64,000 bases of DNA. Origin: Leguminivora glycinivorella (lineage: Eukaryota > Arthropoda > Insecta > Lepidoptera > Tortricidae). This document shows, in pieces, positions 9,295 through 18,358 of this stretch (the first letter of the stretch is position 1; every line of letters starts with the position of its first letter). Location of the stretch: NCBI RefSeq assembly GCF_023078275.1, contig NC_062982.1:21586695-21650694 (forward strand). Reading direction: 5' to 3'. The translations under genes were made by a program, and so were the position numbers. The notes beneath the pieces are model-generated. The model had not been told where the DNA came from. It did not search any database and was given only the letters and a program-made list of their open reading frames with translations.

Positions 9295-9975
9295 AAAATC
9301 AGCTATTTTATATTTAGACAAAAGGTGAAAGCTATTTTCCTTACAATTTGAAACGTCAAAAGCACAATCCAGAATCCTTAAGACATTTCTTCTAATTCCT
9401 TTTCGTGTACAAAATGTCCCCCAATGGACCAGAGGGCATCCTAATTAATTAATTAATTAATTAAATTAGACTGCTGAGACGGTTAATAGATATTTGGATC
9501 GGCGCGGTGGCCTAGTGGCAAGAGCGTTCGACTTTCAATTCGGAGGTCGCGGGTTCGAAACCCGGCTCGTCACAGTTTTCTGAAACTTATATGCGAAATG
9601 CCATTTGATATGTGCCTGTCGCTTTTTGGTGAAGGAAAACATCGCGAGGAAACGGGATTAATTCCAATAAGGCCAGATGTCAGTCGCTTTCGTAAAACTA
9701 GTGCCTACGCCAAATCTTGAAATTAACTAATTAGCAACTGCTAAAGCGGGCGGTTTTTTAATTATAAATGGACTTACTCACGTCTATTAGCAGTACAAAG
9801 AAAAATATAGTTTCGGTATGTACAACTTGAAAAGTCAAACGCAAAATCGAGAATGTCAAAGACATTTCTTCTGATTTCTTTCTTACCATTCTGTACACAA
9901 AAGACCCCCAACGGACCAGAGGGCATCCTAAGTAATTAGGTCGGTGATTAAGACGACTAATAGATATTTGGGGCC
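9295..9975. repeat. Diverged direct duplication flanking a SINE
   Basis: Blocks 9295-9500 and about 9790-9975 align in the same direction: GACATTTCTTCT, ACAAAATGTCCCCCAATGGA / ACAAAAGACCCCCAACGGA, CCAGAGGGCATCCTAA, TAATAGATATTTGG. The first copy contains a (TTAA)n tract (9441-9463). The SINE at 9501-9755 begins directly after the TATTTGG of copy 1. Confidence 0.75.
9501..9755 (+). mobile_element. tRNA-derived SINE, family 1
   Basis: The head has a box A-like TGGCCTAGTGGC and box B GGTTCGAAACC spaced as in tRNA (internal RNA polymerase III promoter). The body has TGTCGCTTTTTGGTGAAGGA, AACATCGCGAGGAAACGGGA, and GTGCCTACGCCAAATCTTG. It ends in a T/A-rich tail near 9755. Related copies: 29529-29731 (minus, headless) and 35585-35790 (minus, degraded). 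It should not be called a tRNA gene: the head continues into a SINE body and the acceptor stem is not closed. Confidence 0.8.
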
Positions 9976-10252
9976 CTTTAATGTACACGTTAACTGGAAT
10001 CACCCTGTGGATGGGATACTGGAGCTTTATTCGACATTCCAAAACTGTTAATTCCTGGATTCTTGTCACAATAGGGTAGTTTGAGGAGTAAATGGAATGG
10101 TGGAATAAAAAGATACAAAGATAATAATTATATTTAACTATTTCACTGGTGCTTATTCTCATAGATTTTAATAAATCACAATAAAAATTGCGCAGTGATT
10201 TTTTTTTTTTTATGATTAATTGTTGGGATTTTTCAAATTGTCCTATAATATA

Positions 10253-10392
10253 ACGTGCAGTGGGATAATTTCGAAGCACAGAAAATAATGCTCGGGTAAT
10301 TTCGAAAGGGGATTCTTGATTTGATGGAAATAATGGTGATTTTTATGTGACTTTCGAAATAAGACGACTGTCGAAATTACCCCACTGCACCT
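10253..10392. mobile_element. Hairpin MITE with TA target site
   Basis: 140 bp. TIRs are CGTGCAGTGGGATAATTTCG and, complemented, GGTGCAGTGGGGTAATTTCG. TA lies at 10251-10252 and 10393-10394. Internal TTTCGAAA words. Non-coding. Confidence 0.8.
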
Positions 10393-10434
10393 TACATTAT
10401 TTTTGAAAAGCGCTTACATGTTGTATAATTTAAC

Positions 10435-10864
10435 GTAGAGGGTTAATATTGTCTTCGGTTACCGCGATAGTTACTCATGAAATAAAACTATGGAAACGGA
10501 TTAAATCGCGTGTAAGCACGACGAAGGCTGTGAGGCATTTGTGTTGTATGGTGTTGGACATTTGCAGTTTGTTCTTTGTCAATTTTGTGTAGATTAATTG
10601 GTTAATTATTTTTTAACATAATAATGGTAAATTTTTTGAATATTGTATAACTAGCTTTATTAATAGTGTGTGAACCTGCCTTAGAAATCTATATTATTTG
10701 TGGTCATGGTTCGTTAATATTTCTTGTATGTGGGTAGCTTTTGCACATTTTAATTTTTCCTCAGTCAGTCCGTTGACCACGAACGCTGTAAAGAGTTCGA
10801 AACGTCGGGATGTATTTTAAATTCATTATACGCGATTTAATCCGTTTCCATAGTAGAGGGTTAA
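10435..10864. mobile_element. Element with inverted ends and 12-bp flanking direct repeat
   Basis: GTAGAGGGTTAA occurs at 10435-10446 and again at 10853-10864. Between them, AACTATGGAAACGGATTAAA (10487) is inverted at 10831-10854. The body contains TTCGAAACGTCGGGATG, a word I recognise from a frequent lepidopteran repeat. A degraded relative is at 53704-53835. No ORF. Class unknown; a duplication this long is more usual for retroposition than for MITEs. Confidence 0.65.
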
Positions 10865-10982
10865 ATTAAATTGATTCACTGCTAAATCGTAATTAATTGT
10901 AAATTACTCTTAATTCAACCGAGTAGCATTTAATCCTGTCTATCAATTTGGGCTTAATTTGGTATAATTATGTACCTACTCT

Positions 10983-11260
10983 CAATATTATAATAAATAA
11001 TAATAATAAAATATTTTATTGAGCAAATGTACCGTACAGCCAGATGTGTAGGTCCCTGACTTCTGAGCTAGGTAGAACCTGTGTTACAGAAGTCAGTGTC
11101 CTCTCCCAGATTTAGTTTTCTTATAAATCTAATCTTACACTAATTTTGCTTAACAGCTAACAATTTTTTGCAATATATACAATTTACTTTGTATTAGTGA
11201 TATAGTTTACATTTTACATTTATTCTTTATTCACTAAATTAAATTTTTTTTTTTTTTTAT
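10983..11260 (-). mobile_element. Probable LINE 3' end with (TTA)n tail
   Basis: On the minus strand the sequence runs through CAGAAGTCAGGGACCTACAC to CAATAAAATATTTTATTATT, that is, an AATAAA signal followed by (TTA)n at 10990-11008. No coding sequence is left. Boundary on the right uncertain. Confidence 0.45.
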
Positions 11261-11529
11261 GTATAATATTATTACGCCTCACAAAAGAGAACGATGAATA
11301 GTAAATACATATTCAATCAGCAGTAAATAGATATTTACTATTGATATTTAGTAAAATATGTGGGAGTCCATATTGGAAACACATAAAAATATAAAAACTT
11401 CAAAATGAAAGAAGGACCTTTTCCGAGATGCCTAAAATATACAATCTAGAATTGCTTAATCTCACGTCACGTGTTAAAGAGTGATGATTACTTTATGTTT
11501 TATCCCTTTCTCACAAATATACAGATCAT

Positions 11530-11743
11530 CTTATACTGATCAACATTTGTTTGGCGACTTTTAAAAATAACTTGTATTTTGATTTTTATCACCCTTGAAA
11601 GTTTTTTCTAAGAGGTAATGTATTGCGAATTCTGTTAAGTCTAAAGTGTGACAGACAACGTTATTTTATTTTGTATGAAAAATTAAAAATTTAAAGACTT
11701 CATCATTTTTAAAAGTCACTGAACAAATGTTGATCAGTATAAG
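11530..11743. mobile_element. MITE with about 40-bp TIRs
   Basis: CTTATACTGATCAACATTTG opens the left end and its complement closes the right end; the arms continue through GACTTTTAAAAAT. 214 bp, AT-rich centre, non-coding. Possible TA target within CTTATA. Confidence 0.8.
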
Positions 11744-11997
11744 GAGAATAGCCTACAGTTCAATTCTTCGCCTTTGTTACAGGCCCACTCTGTATACATT
11801 AGTCAATACGACAGAACGGAGGTTTAACGAGAAATCGAGATTTGCTAACTTAATTTCGAATTTTAATGACATGTGTTAAAATTGACATTTATATGTTAAC
11901 AACCCTCGCGATCGTATTAGCTCGTATTGAAAGGAAGGAATGTCATACGTTCGTCAAATACCTACTATATTTGAGTTAAACTTAAACTCTATATATT

Positions 11998-12357
11998 ATA
12001 CACCGTGTTTTTTTTTTGTTTTCCGTTAAATTCGACACGTAGTTATCAGGAACCACCCTGTACATCACTTTTAGTGAAATTCGCAAAAAAAATCATCATT
12101 TTCATACATAATAAATGAATTTATTAGTGTGAGAGAGACCCTTAAGAATAACATTCAAGTTAGTGTCAAGTGATTGATGGCACCTGTCAAAACAAATAAC
12201 ATTAGGAATTGGTAAAGGCTGTCTTACACGTGTTCAGTAATTATCTTTATTTTTTTAATAACTCGATAACCGTAAGAGTTAAGACTCTAGTTTCTTAGAG
12301 ATATTAATTGTATTTGATCTAAAGAACCTTCCCTTAAAGTTAACGGAATGCAATAAT
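11998..12357 (-). repeat. Repeat family B, copy 2
   Basis: Inverted relative to copy 1 at 1666-1915 and longer. The extra part (11998-12118) includes TACACCGTGTTTTTTTTT, TTCGACACGTAG and CAGGAACCACCCTGTACA. It is followed at once by a terminal fragment of the GGAACCC repeat. Confidence 0.7.
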
Positions 12358-12390
12358 AAGGGTTCCTAGTTGACTACGGAACCCTAAAAA
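12358..12390. repeat. Terminal hairpin of the GGAACCC repeat
   Basis: AGGGTTCCTAGTTGACTACG then GAACCCTAAAAA: identical to the end of the full repeat at 18872-18903. GGGTTCC/GGAACCC form a 7-bp stem. Only this terminus is present. Confidence 0.75.
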
Positions 12391-12639
12391 CGGGGTGTAT
12401 AATATCTTATTATTAATTACCCGTAACATAATACTTAATTACCAGCACACAACTATACCCAGCATGTAATTATGTCCATGTTTGATAATTAATAATATTC
12501 CCTCGTCATAAATTTGATAGTAGTAGATAATTAAACCAATTCTAAATAAGATTCTCGAGCGATTTTGAAGAGGTGTTTATTAAATATGAAATAAATTGAA
12601 AATTATAATTATAATGAAGTTTTTAACTTCATTCAATGT

Positions 12640-12725
12640 AATGTAAATTGTGAATGTGGCGGGAAACTGTTCCAACATTTTGTGGAAGCATATCGGAAGC
12701 TGCCACGAAATTTTTGTAGGCTCGT
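12640..12725 (-). pseudogene. Relic of a LINE ORF2 C-terminus
   Basis: The minus-strand reading around 12720-12650 gives FRGSFRYASTKCWNSFPP, which aligns with FRGSFRYSATKCWNNIPP of the long LINE ORF at 19.74-22.59 kb. Only some 25 codons survive. It shows an older, 5'-truncated relative of that LINE family. Confidence 0.65.
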
Positions 12726-12777
12726 TACAGAAGTAAATTATTATATTATGAGTAAAACCTACGCGTTTTTGTTAATA

Positions 12778-12911
12778 CCCGTGGCCCATTACTCCAAACC
12801 GGAAATTTACAAGTTAAAAGCGGAAGTCTCGTTTCAACTTGTCATAACTATTAGACAGTGACTACCACTTCTATAAATTGTAACTCGTAGCTTCGAGAAA
12901 TGGGCCACTGG
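12778..12911. mobile_element. Small MITE
   Basis: CCCGTGGCCCATTACTC at the left and the complement of GAGAAATGGGCCACTGG at the right. 134 bp, centre without structure. Non-coding. Confidence 0.6.
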
Positions 12912-13059
12912 CATCGTTGCCAGTATTCTGACTAGCGGTAAAAGGTATAACCGGGTATATTGGTATTTATATTAGTATACATCTGACAAGTGGTATCAAT
13001 ACCACTTCTGACCCGTAGCAGGCAACGTCCAGCGAGCCTTCGTCCGCGGCGTCTAAATG

Positions 13060-13135
13060 CTATGTACATACATACATACAATCACGCTTGTATCCCATAA
13101 AGGGGTAGGCAGAGCACAGCCTCTCGCCTACAAAT
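13060..13135 (+). repeat. Repeat family D, internally deleted copy
   Basis: (TACA)n, then ATCACGCTTGTATCCCATAA, AGGGGTAGGCAGAGCACA, joined directly to GCCTCTCGCCTAC. The fuller copy at 39271-39525 has about 75 bp between the last two blocks. Confidence 0.6.
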
Positions 13136-13160
13136 GCTATGTTTGATGAATATATTGACG

Positions 13161-13412
13161 ACCGGTCTGGCGCAGTCGGTAGTGACCCTGCCTGCTACGC
13201 CGCGGTCCCGGGTTCGAATCCCGGTAAGGGCATTTATTTGTGTGATGAGCACAGATATTTGTTCCTGAGTCACGGATGTTTTCTTTGTACATAAGTATCT
13301 ATATATTATATATATCGTTGTCTGAGTACCCACAACACAAGCCTTCTTGAGCTTACCGTGGGCCTCAGTCAATCTGTGTAAGAATGTCCTATAATATTTA
13401 TTTATTATTATA
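13161..13412 (+). mobile_element. tRNA-derived SINE, family 2 (complete copy)
   Basis: The head has a box A-like TCTGGCGCAGTCGGTAGTG and box B GGTTCGAATCC. The body has GGCATTTATTTGTGTGATGA and GTTCCTGAGTCACGGATG. The 3' part has ACAACACAAGCCTTCTTGAG, CTTACCGTGGGCCTCAGTC, AATCTGTGTAAGAATGTCCT and a TATTTATTTATT tail. It resembles the Metulj-type SINEs of butterflies (recognition only). Other copies: 49103-49645 (split) and 29450-29528 (3' end, minus). Confidence 0.85.
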
Positions 13413-13438
13413 TATTAGTATAAGGCCTGAATGCACGC

Positions 13439-13589
13439 TTACGGCCCAGCCACGACATTGATCTAATCGCGACAGCGGTGAGCGGCGGCCATACATTGGA
13501 GCGAGAGACAGCGATGGGACTTTTCACTCGCACGTATGGCTGCCGCTCACCGCTGTCGCGCTTAGACCAATGTCGTGGCCGGGCCGTTA
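13439..13589. mobile_element. GC-rich MITE with TTA target duplication
   Basis: Element 13442-13586. Arms of about 60 bp start CGGCCCAGCCACGACATTG and, complemented, CGGCCCGGCCACGACATTG. TTA at 13439-13441 and 13587-13589, as in PIF/Harbinger. A second copy lacking one end is nested at 46393-46512. Confidence 0.85.
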
Positions 13590-13656
13590 TATTGGGCGTG
13601 CAGCGGGGTGGGGCGTGCGGCGTGCATATCAAACAATTGAAGCTAATACAAGTGTC

Positions 13657-13827
13657 CAGCGTGCGTAGCCGAATGGCATTTCTCCGACGCCAAACGAAAA
13701 CGAAACGCCGCGCCAGTTTGTCCGGCACTGTCGCGCCAATACGCACGAGCGATAGAGATAGATATCTACTAGCGTTTCGTTTCGTGAGCGTTTCGTGAGC
13801 GTTAGTGCCATTCGGCTACGCACCCTG
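13657..13827. mobile_element. MITE with GCGTAGCCGAATGGCA ends, copy 1
   Basis: Left end CAGCGTGCGTAGCCGAATGG and right end complementary GGGTGCGTAGCCGAATGGCA. The interior includes AAACGAAACGC and GAGCGTTTCGTGAGCG. Copy 2 is at 33855-34016 in opposite orientation. The open frames crossing it reflect absence of stops in GC-rich DNA. Confidence 0.8.
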
Positions 13828-13944
13828 AGTAGACGCTGCATAGCGTGAACGCAGGCTCGCCCGCCCTGCCGCTCGCTCAGCCGAAGCGAACGCTCCGAGC
13901 TTCCACTCAGGCCTTATTTATTTAAAATTTACTGCACATAAGAA

Positions 13945-14308
13945 AAAATAAAACCGCCTTCAAAAAGAAGCGCGTTACAAAACACGGAGAAACTAAAAAG
14001 CAAAAAATAATAAACCTTTGAATTCAGATTTCTTATCGGATTGCAATAATCTAAACATCCAAATTATAAACAAATCAATTATTTTTGTAGTCGGTACCAG
14101 ACCTGTTTGTCGCCTTGCTATTTCCTGTTTGCCCCACCCAACCATACGCAGGCTGGCCCCGACTCCAAAAATAATTGATTTGTTTATAATTTGGATGTTT
14201 AGATTATTGCAATCCGATAAGAAATCAGAATTCAAAGGTTTATTATTTTTTACTTTTTAGTTTCTCCGTGTTTTGTAACGCGCTTCTTTTTGAAGGCGGT
14301 TTTATTTT
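13945..14308. mobile_element. 364-bp element: nearly perfect long inverted repeat
   Basis: Arms of about 145 bp begin AAAATAAAACCGCCTTCAAA and match through GAATTC, TTATCGGATTGCAATAATCT and CATCCAAATTATAAACAAAT. The unpaired loop of about 70 bp is GC-richer. Opposite-strand frames begin with the same residues because of the symmetry and are not genes. Confidence 0.85.
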
Positions 14309-14399
14309 TTGTTAAAAAGTTTATTTATTTGTTGATTTTTAGTGGTTCCTATTCATATTATATGTATCAGTCCGAATATATGTACAGTAGTGAAAGAAT

Positions 14400-14755
14400 T
14401 ATCCTTTAACTCCTAACCATTGAGGAGTTGACCTTCCATCATCAGCTCAGCCACATAAAATTATTACCATCAGGCGTAAATACTGGTGTACCTTTGAAAA
14501 ATACACTAATAAAAACATTACATGTGCCTATAACATTTGAAGAGTTCCCTCGATTTCTCCAAGATCCCATCATCAGACCCCGACTTGGTGCCAATGGGAC
14601 CATCTCGGGGTATACCTGATCGATTGAAAAAAAATATTTTGAAAATCGGTCTATGATTCTCGGAGATATCGAGTAACATACATACAAAAAAAAAAACATT
14701 CAGTCGAATTGAGAACCTCCTCCTTTTTTGAAGTCTGTTAAAAACACAAATTTAA
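14400..14755 (+). repeat. Repeat family F, copy 1
   Basis: Contains GAGTTCCCTCGATTTCTCCA, GATCCCATCATCAGA, GAAAATCGGTCTATGATTCT, and a final GAGAACCTCCTCCTTTTTTG AAGTCTGTTAAAAA. An inverted relative lies at 57310-57715 (GAGAAATCGAGGGAACTCCT), a fragment at 58280-58330, and a terminal piece at 36940-36975. Non-coding. Confidence 0.65.
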
Positions 14756-14759
14756 TTTT

Positions 14760-14890
14760 TCCGTGATCATGATGCATGCAACTGCGTCGAAATATCGGGT
14801 GCTCGACAAAAATCAAAAAGGTAATCACGGTCTATACCCCGGTCAATATAAGTCTAATGAAAATAACCGTGAATCATTCAAAACTCTTAC
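14760..14890 (+). repeat. Repeat family G fragment
   Basis: GCATGCAACTGCGTCGAAAT, GCTCGACAAAAATCAAAAAG, GTAATCACGGTCTATA, then ATGAAAATAACCGTGAATCA. The same blocks are at 30619-30770, where they form a hairpin. Confidence 0.6.
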
Positions 14891-14894
14891 AAAC

Positions 14895-14946
14895 TTAATG
14901 TACAAAAGGCGAACTTAATACCATGAGGCATTCTTTACCAGCCTTA
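14895..14946 (-). repeat. Short LINE 3' UTR fragment
   Basis: ATGTACAAAAGGCGAACTTA and ATTCTTTACCAGCCT correspond to the minus-strand LINE 3' end at 15976-16140, which has GTACAAAGGCGAACTTATCC and CTTCCAGTCAACC. Confidence 0.5.
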
Positions 14947-15200
14947 GGGACCGGCCACACTTAAGAGACGCATGTCCTGAGGTGCGGAACGGACGTCCAC
15001 AGGTGGCGCGGCGCGCGCCACGCCGCCGCCACGCCACCTGGGGCGCGCCACGCCGCCGCCACGCCACCTGGGGCGCGTCTTACGTCCTTCCTATACAAAA
15101 TGTACTGAGGAGACGTTTTTGAATTACATTCAGGCGGCGTGGCGGAGACGTCCGTTGCGCGCCCCGAGACACGCGACGCTTAAGTGGGAACGCTGCCTTA
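14944..15200. mobile_element. GC-rich MITE with TTA target duplication and internal 30-bp duplication
   Basis: Element 14947-15197 with ends GGGACCGGCCACACTTAAG and, complemented, GGCAGCGTTCCCACTTAAG. TTA at 14944-14946 and 15198-15200. Inside, 15011-15040 and 15041-15070 are a 30-bp tandem duplication with one mismatch. PIF/Harbinger-like by target site. Non-coding. Confidence 0.75.
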
Positions 15201-15536
15201 CATTTTGGGAGTTATCATTCTGACCCGCTGCGTGCGGTGGGCACACGCCACGCGCCATCGGGCGAATAGGATCACATTTTCCTTTAATTTTCATTTAAAA
15301 TCGCAAATTACTTAATGAACATTTGCCTGCGGGCGGATTTAATGGTTCAAGTTATTTTAAGCATCCAAAACCTTTCATTTCGGTCGGGTAAACCCCGATC
15401 CAGGTGCGTCTGAAAATCCATTATCTTTTAAATAAATAATTTATGCGGGAATATTCATCCAACAAATTCAACCTCTATGTGTTTTAACGCTTTTAAAGAT
15501 TAACCGATCCGATATCGGACGTAGAACCAATCCAAT
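15201..15536. other. Unassigned stretch with a MITE relic
   Basis: No coding signal. CCGATCCGATATCGG (15502-15516) is the inner arm of the 6.1-kb MITE family, without its ends. Confidence 0.4.
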
Positions 15537-15866
15537 AAGGGCCATTTTTTTCAAATTTGTCCACCCCACTTTTTTTGTAACATGAATATTTTTTACGCGC
15601 TTCATGCTCAGAATCGCGAGGTCTTTCGATCCTAATAGGAGAGAAAACATGTCTCAAGATTTCCATACATTTTTCAAACCTCGCCTTCCTTTACCGCCAT
15701 ACAAAATGTATGAAAAAATGGTAACGGAATGGGGAAAAAACCTACTGGGACACTTTTTTTCTCCTATTAGGTTTGAAAGAGCTCGCGATTCTGAGTGGAA
15801 ACCACATAAAAAAATCTAAATCTAAAAAAAGTGGGGGGGACCAGTTTAAAAAAAAAATGCCCCATA
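15537..15866. mobile_element. Palindromic element family H, copy 1
   Basis: Outer arms GGGCCATTTTTTTC, CCACCCCACTTTTTTTG; inner arms CAGAATCGCGAGGTCTTTCG, TCCTAATAGGAGA, then CCATACATTTT; all repeated inverted on the right (CTCGCGATTCTGAG, AGTGGGGGGGACC). Relatives at 30380-30620, 32140-32400 and 46265-46735. The open frames inside have no protein likeness. Confidence 0.7.
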
Positions 15867-15975
15867 AAAGGCGCCATCATTGTCCATCACTGTCATGCAA
15901 TAAAGGTCACTTTAGATTATATTAACCTGGCGTGTACTGCGTCTGCGTGCGTCCAAGGGCAGTATCCTATCGATG

Positions 15976-16140
15976 TAAGTATGTATGTATGTATGTATGT
16001 ATGTAAACACTTTATTGTACATAAGACAAATTAGGACATAGAAATACAGTATAGTTATGGTGTACAAAGGCGAACTTATCCCTATAAGGGATCTCTTCCA
16101 GTCAACCTTTGAGCGAATTGAGAGGAGAAACTAATTAAAA
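15976..16140 (-). mobile_element. LINE 3' end with (TACA)n tail
   Basis: The minus strand reads GACTGGAAGAGATCCCTTAT, AGGGATAAGTTCGCCTTTGT, AC, CAATAAAGTGTTTACATAC, with an AATAAA signal and then (TACA)n at 15976-16003. The GGAAGAGATCnCTT...AGnGATAAG motif recurs in the LINE tails near 17.33 and 29.9 kb. No ORF retained. Confidence 0.65.
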
Positions 16141-16189
16141 CATGATAGACAAACGAACACTATGTACAGAAAAGAAAATTTTATAGTTC

Positions 16190-16325
16190 AATTACCCCAG
16201 TAATAATTAGAACCCCTCCCATTTCATTAAAGGATCAAAAGGGCCTCTACGTGCTGGCTTCGGCTCCGCGCATGCCTCAAAAATCTGGAATACCGTATGG
16301 TTTCCGTGACCGGAAAGAAACCATG
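16190..16325 (+). repeat. Repeat family C, copy 2
   Basis: CATTTCATTAAAGGATCAAA, AGGGCCTCTACGTGCTGGCT, TCGGCTCCGCGCATGCCTC match 23345-23410 and the complement of 2300-2360. Followed by an A-rich AAGAAATAAATAGA tail. Confidence 0.6.
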
Positions 16326-16990
16326 TAAGAAATAAATAGACAAAAAGTAACTTAGGGGCCGTCCATAAATTACGTCATCGATTTTTTCAGATTTTAGACC
16401 CCCCCCCTATAATCATCCTATCGTCATATCTTAATGACCCCCCCCCCCCCCTTCTCCCAAAATTGACGTCATTACCAGTTTGACAAAATAAAACATTGCA
16501 GATTTGAGAAAAATAGGGTATTATATGATTAAAACACTTGGTTATAGAATCATCTTTTATTATTTTTACTTTGGCAATAATCATTGATATAATATAACTA
16601 CTTATTTTTTACTTTTCTTTGGATAACTCCCACGGAGTTTTCACCCATTCTTTTCAGCCGACTTTGTTTAAACAGCGCCGATTTCTTTTATTCGCCGAGT
16701 CGCCGCCAATCTTCGTTTAATAAACACAGTGTCGCATACAAACTATTTTCATAGGTACGATGTTATTTATAGTTTAAAAAAATAATGTAGACATGCCTTG
16801 ACCTTGTAATAAATAAATAAATAAATAATGAGTTCAATAATTAATACCATTAAATACTTGCAAAATATCACAAGAACATTATCTTTCCTTAGTATAAGAC
16901 ATGTATTTAAGTATAAGTATAGTATTTGTGTACTTTTATTAATTATGTAATGTTGTAGTTATTATTTAAGTATTGTGTTTATTATCAATA

Positions 16991-17163
16991 CATAGTATAA
17001 AACAAAGTCGCTTTCGCTGTCTGTCCCTATGTATGCTTAGATCTTTAAAACTACGCAACGGATTTTGATGCGGTTTTTTTAAATAGATAGACTGATTCTT
17101 AAAGAAGGTTTATATGTATAATACATTTAAGTACCACGGGCGAAGCCGGGGCGGGCAGCTAGT
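16991..17163 (+). mobile_element. Helitron-like 3'-terminal segment, nested
   Basis: Runs from CATAGTATAAAACAAAGTCG through ACTACGCAACGGATTTTGAT to GGGCGAAGCCGGGGCGGGCA followed by GCTAGT. A GC-rich potential hairpin followed by CTAGT fits the CTRRT end of Helitrons (family knowledge); the hairpin is imperfect here, so the class is tentative. Confidence 0.45.
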
Positions 17164-17199
17164 ATTATATGTAATATTATTGTTAGAGTATTTTATCTG

Positions 17200-17389
17200 T
17201 AGTTATTACTGTATTTGTGTACATCTATGTTGCATTACTTATGTATGTTTATTATGAGTTATTTTAGTATTGTATGCGCCTTAGCCGCCTCTCACATTTG
17301 CAGTCTCACTTACTAGGTGTGCTGGAAGAAATTTCTTTTTAGAAATAATCTTTTTGTACGTGAAAAATAAACTATAAATAAATAAATAA
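17200..17389 (+). mobile_element. LINE 3' end nested in the TTA-flanked element
   Basis: Includes GTCTCACTTACTAGGTGTGC, TGGAAGAAATTTC, TTTTTGTACGTGAAAAATAA and an (AATA)n tail at about 17371-17389. Its GGAAGAnAT...CTTTTTGTAC layout parallels the LINE tail at 16.0-16.1 kb. No ORF. Confidence 0.5.
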
Positions 17390-17687
17390 GAATGACGTCA
17401 CTTTCGAAACACCCCCCCCCCCCCATCTATCATTTACCGTCATCCGCAGACCAAACCCCCCCCCCTAATTTAGAATGACGTAATTTATTGACGGCCCCTT
17501 AGCTCAGCGAAGAAACTTAGTTTATAGTTACATAATTTTTCATGTAGCTCAAAATAATATTGTTACAGTGATCTGTCATTTGTCAGAGTTAAAAGCACAG
17601 GTTAAAAGTTTGTTTGCGGCTAGTTGTAGTTTGGTACGGACAGCGTCAATAGTAGCGGCACCAACGCTTCAGAAGTACCACTACTAG

Positions 17688-17795
17688 ATATATAATAAAA
17701 AATAAAATAAATAAATATTGGGGGACACCTTACACAGATCAACCCAGCCCCAAACTAAGCAAAGCTTGTACTATGGGTGCTAGGCGGCGAAATTT
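17688..17795 (-). mobile_element. SINE-like 3' end (family 3)
   Basis: The minus strand reads CGCCGCCTAGCACCCATAGT, ACAAGCTTTGCTTAGTTTGG, GGCTGGGTTGATCTGTGTAA, GGTGTCCCCCAATATTTATT. The last part nearly matches the end of SINE family 2 (GTCAATCTGTGTAAGAATGTCC). The head is missing. Confidence 0.65.
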
Positions 17796-18024
17796 TTGAA
17801 AGTTATAGATAAAAAGCTGGGATAAGATAGATTCATTTAAAAAGTAAAATAAAGGAACTTGTTCCTTACGATACGGATACGGTAGTCATTAAGAAAATAA
17901 GGGTATTGATTAAGAAATGTGGTTAAGTTATGAAACTTATTTTGATGACGGAGCAGCCATTCCCAACTCCAGCTAAACCAAGATTGCGAAGATGTGAATT
18001 ATTTGTTTTGTTTTTATTACTTGT

Positions 18025-18250
18025 GTTTGTTGTTGTTGTTGTTGTTGTAGTCCTAAGGCACCCCAGAGGTGCAAAAGGCCTTCACAAGCTCGCGCCACGC
18101 CTTTCTATCTTCAGCGGGTTCGTGGCCTCGCTCCAGCTCAGACCAGCCGCTCGTAGCTCATTTTAGACGGACCGCTTCCATTAGTGAACAGGGCGCCCGG
18201 GGCCACGGCTTGAATTCTGCGGTTTCCAGTCGAAAGCAATGCTCGCAATT
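18025..18250 (-). repeat. (GTT)n tract followed by a LINE-like fragment
   Basis: GTTGTTGTT at 18027-18050 followed by CCTAAGGCACCCCAGAGGTG, AAAAGGCCTTCACAAGCTCG, CGCCACGCCTTTCTATCTTC. I recognise this block as repetitive in Lepidoptera, and the tract could be the (AAC)n tail of a minus-strand retroelement. No intact frame. Confidence 0.4.
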
Positions 18251-18358
18251 ACTTGTGTTTACTCTATCATTACTAGTTTTTATAAATAAAGTACTGATAA
18301 ATCGACTGGTTACGAAGGTAGATACTAGGACAAGTAACAAGACAGTGATCTGATATCC

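Larger units (their letters stand above)
16352..17501. mobile_element. 1.14-kb TTA-flanked element carrying nested fragments
   Basis: Element 16355-17498. Ends GGGGCCGTCCATAAATTACG and, complemented, GGGGCCGTCAATAAATTACG. TTA at 16352-16354 and 17499-17501. C-rich tracts lie just inside each end (16393-16402, 16437-16451 and 17410-17424). The centre holds a Helitron-like piece (16991-17163) and a LINE 3' end (to about 17389), so the original non-autonomous element was shorter. No transposase. Confidence 0.75.

Noticed and set aside
9501..9570. Possible tRNA gene
   Set aside because: Boxes A and B are present, but the sequence continues into a SINE body with other copies in the window, and the acceptor stem is not closed. 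The same applies to 13161-13232, 40708-40776 and 49103-49172.
9758..10279. 173-codon open frame on the minus strand
   Set aside because: It spans the end of a SINE, a duplicated non-coding block and part of a MITE; no motif and no conserved length.
13993..14260. Twin 80-codon frames on both strands
   Set aside because: Produced by the symmetry of a hairpin element.
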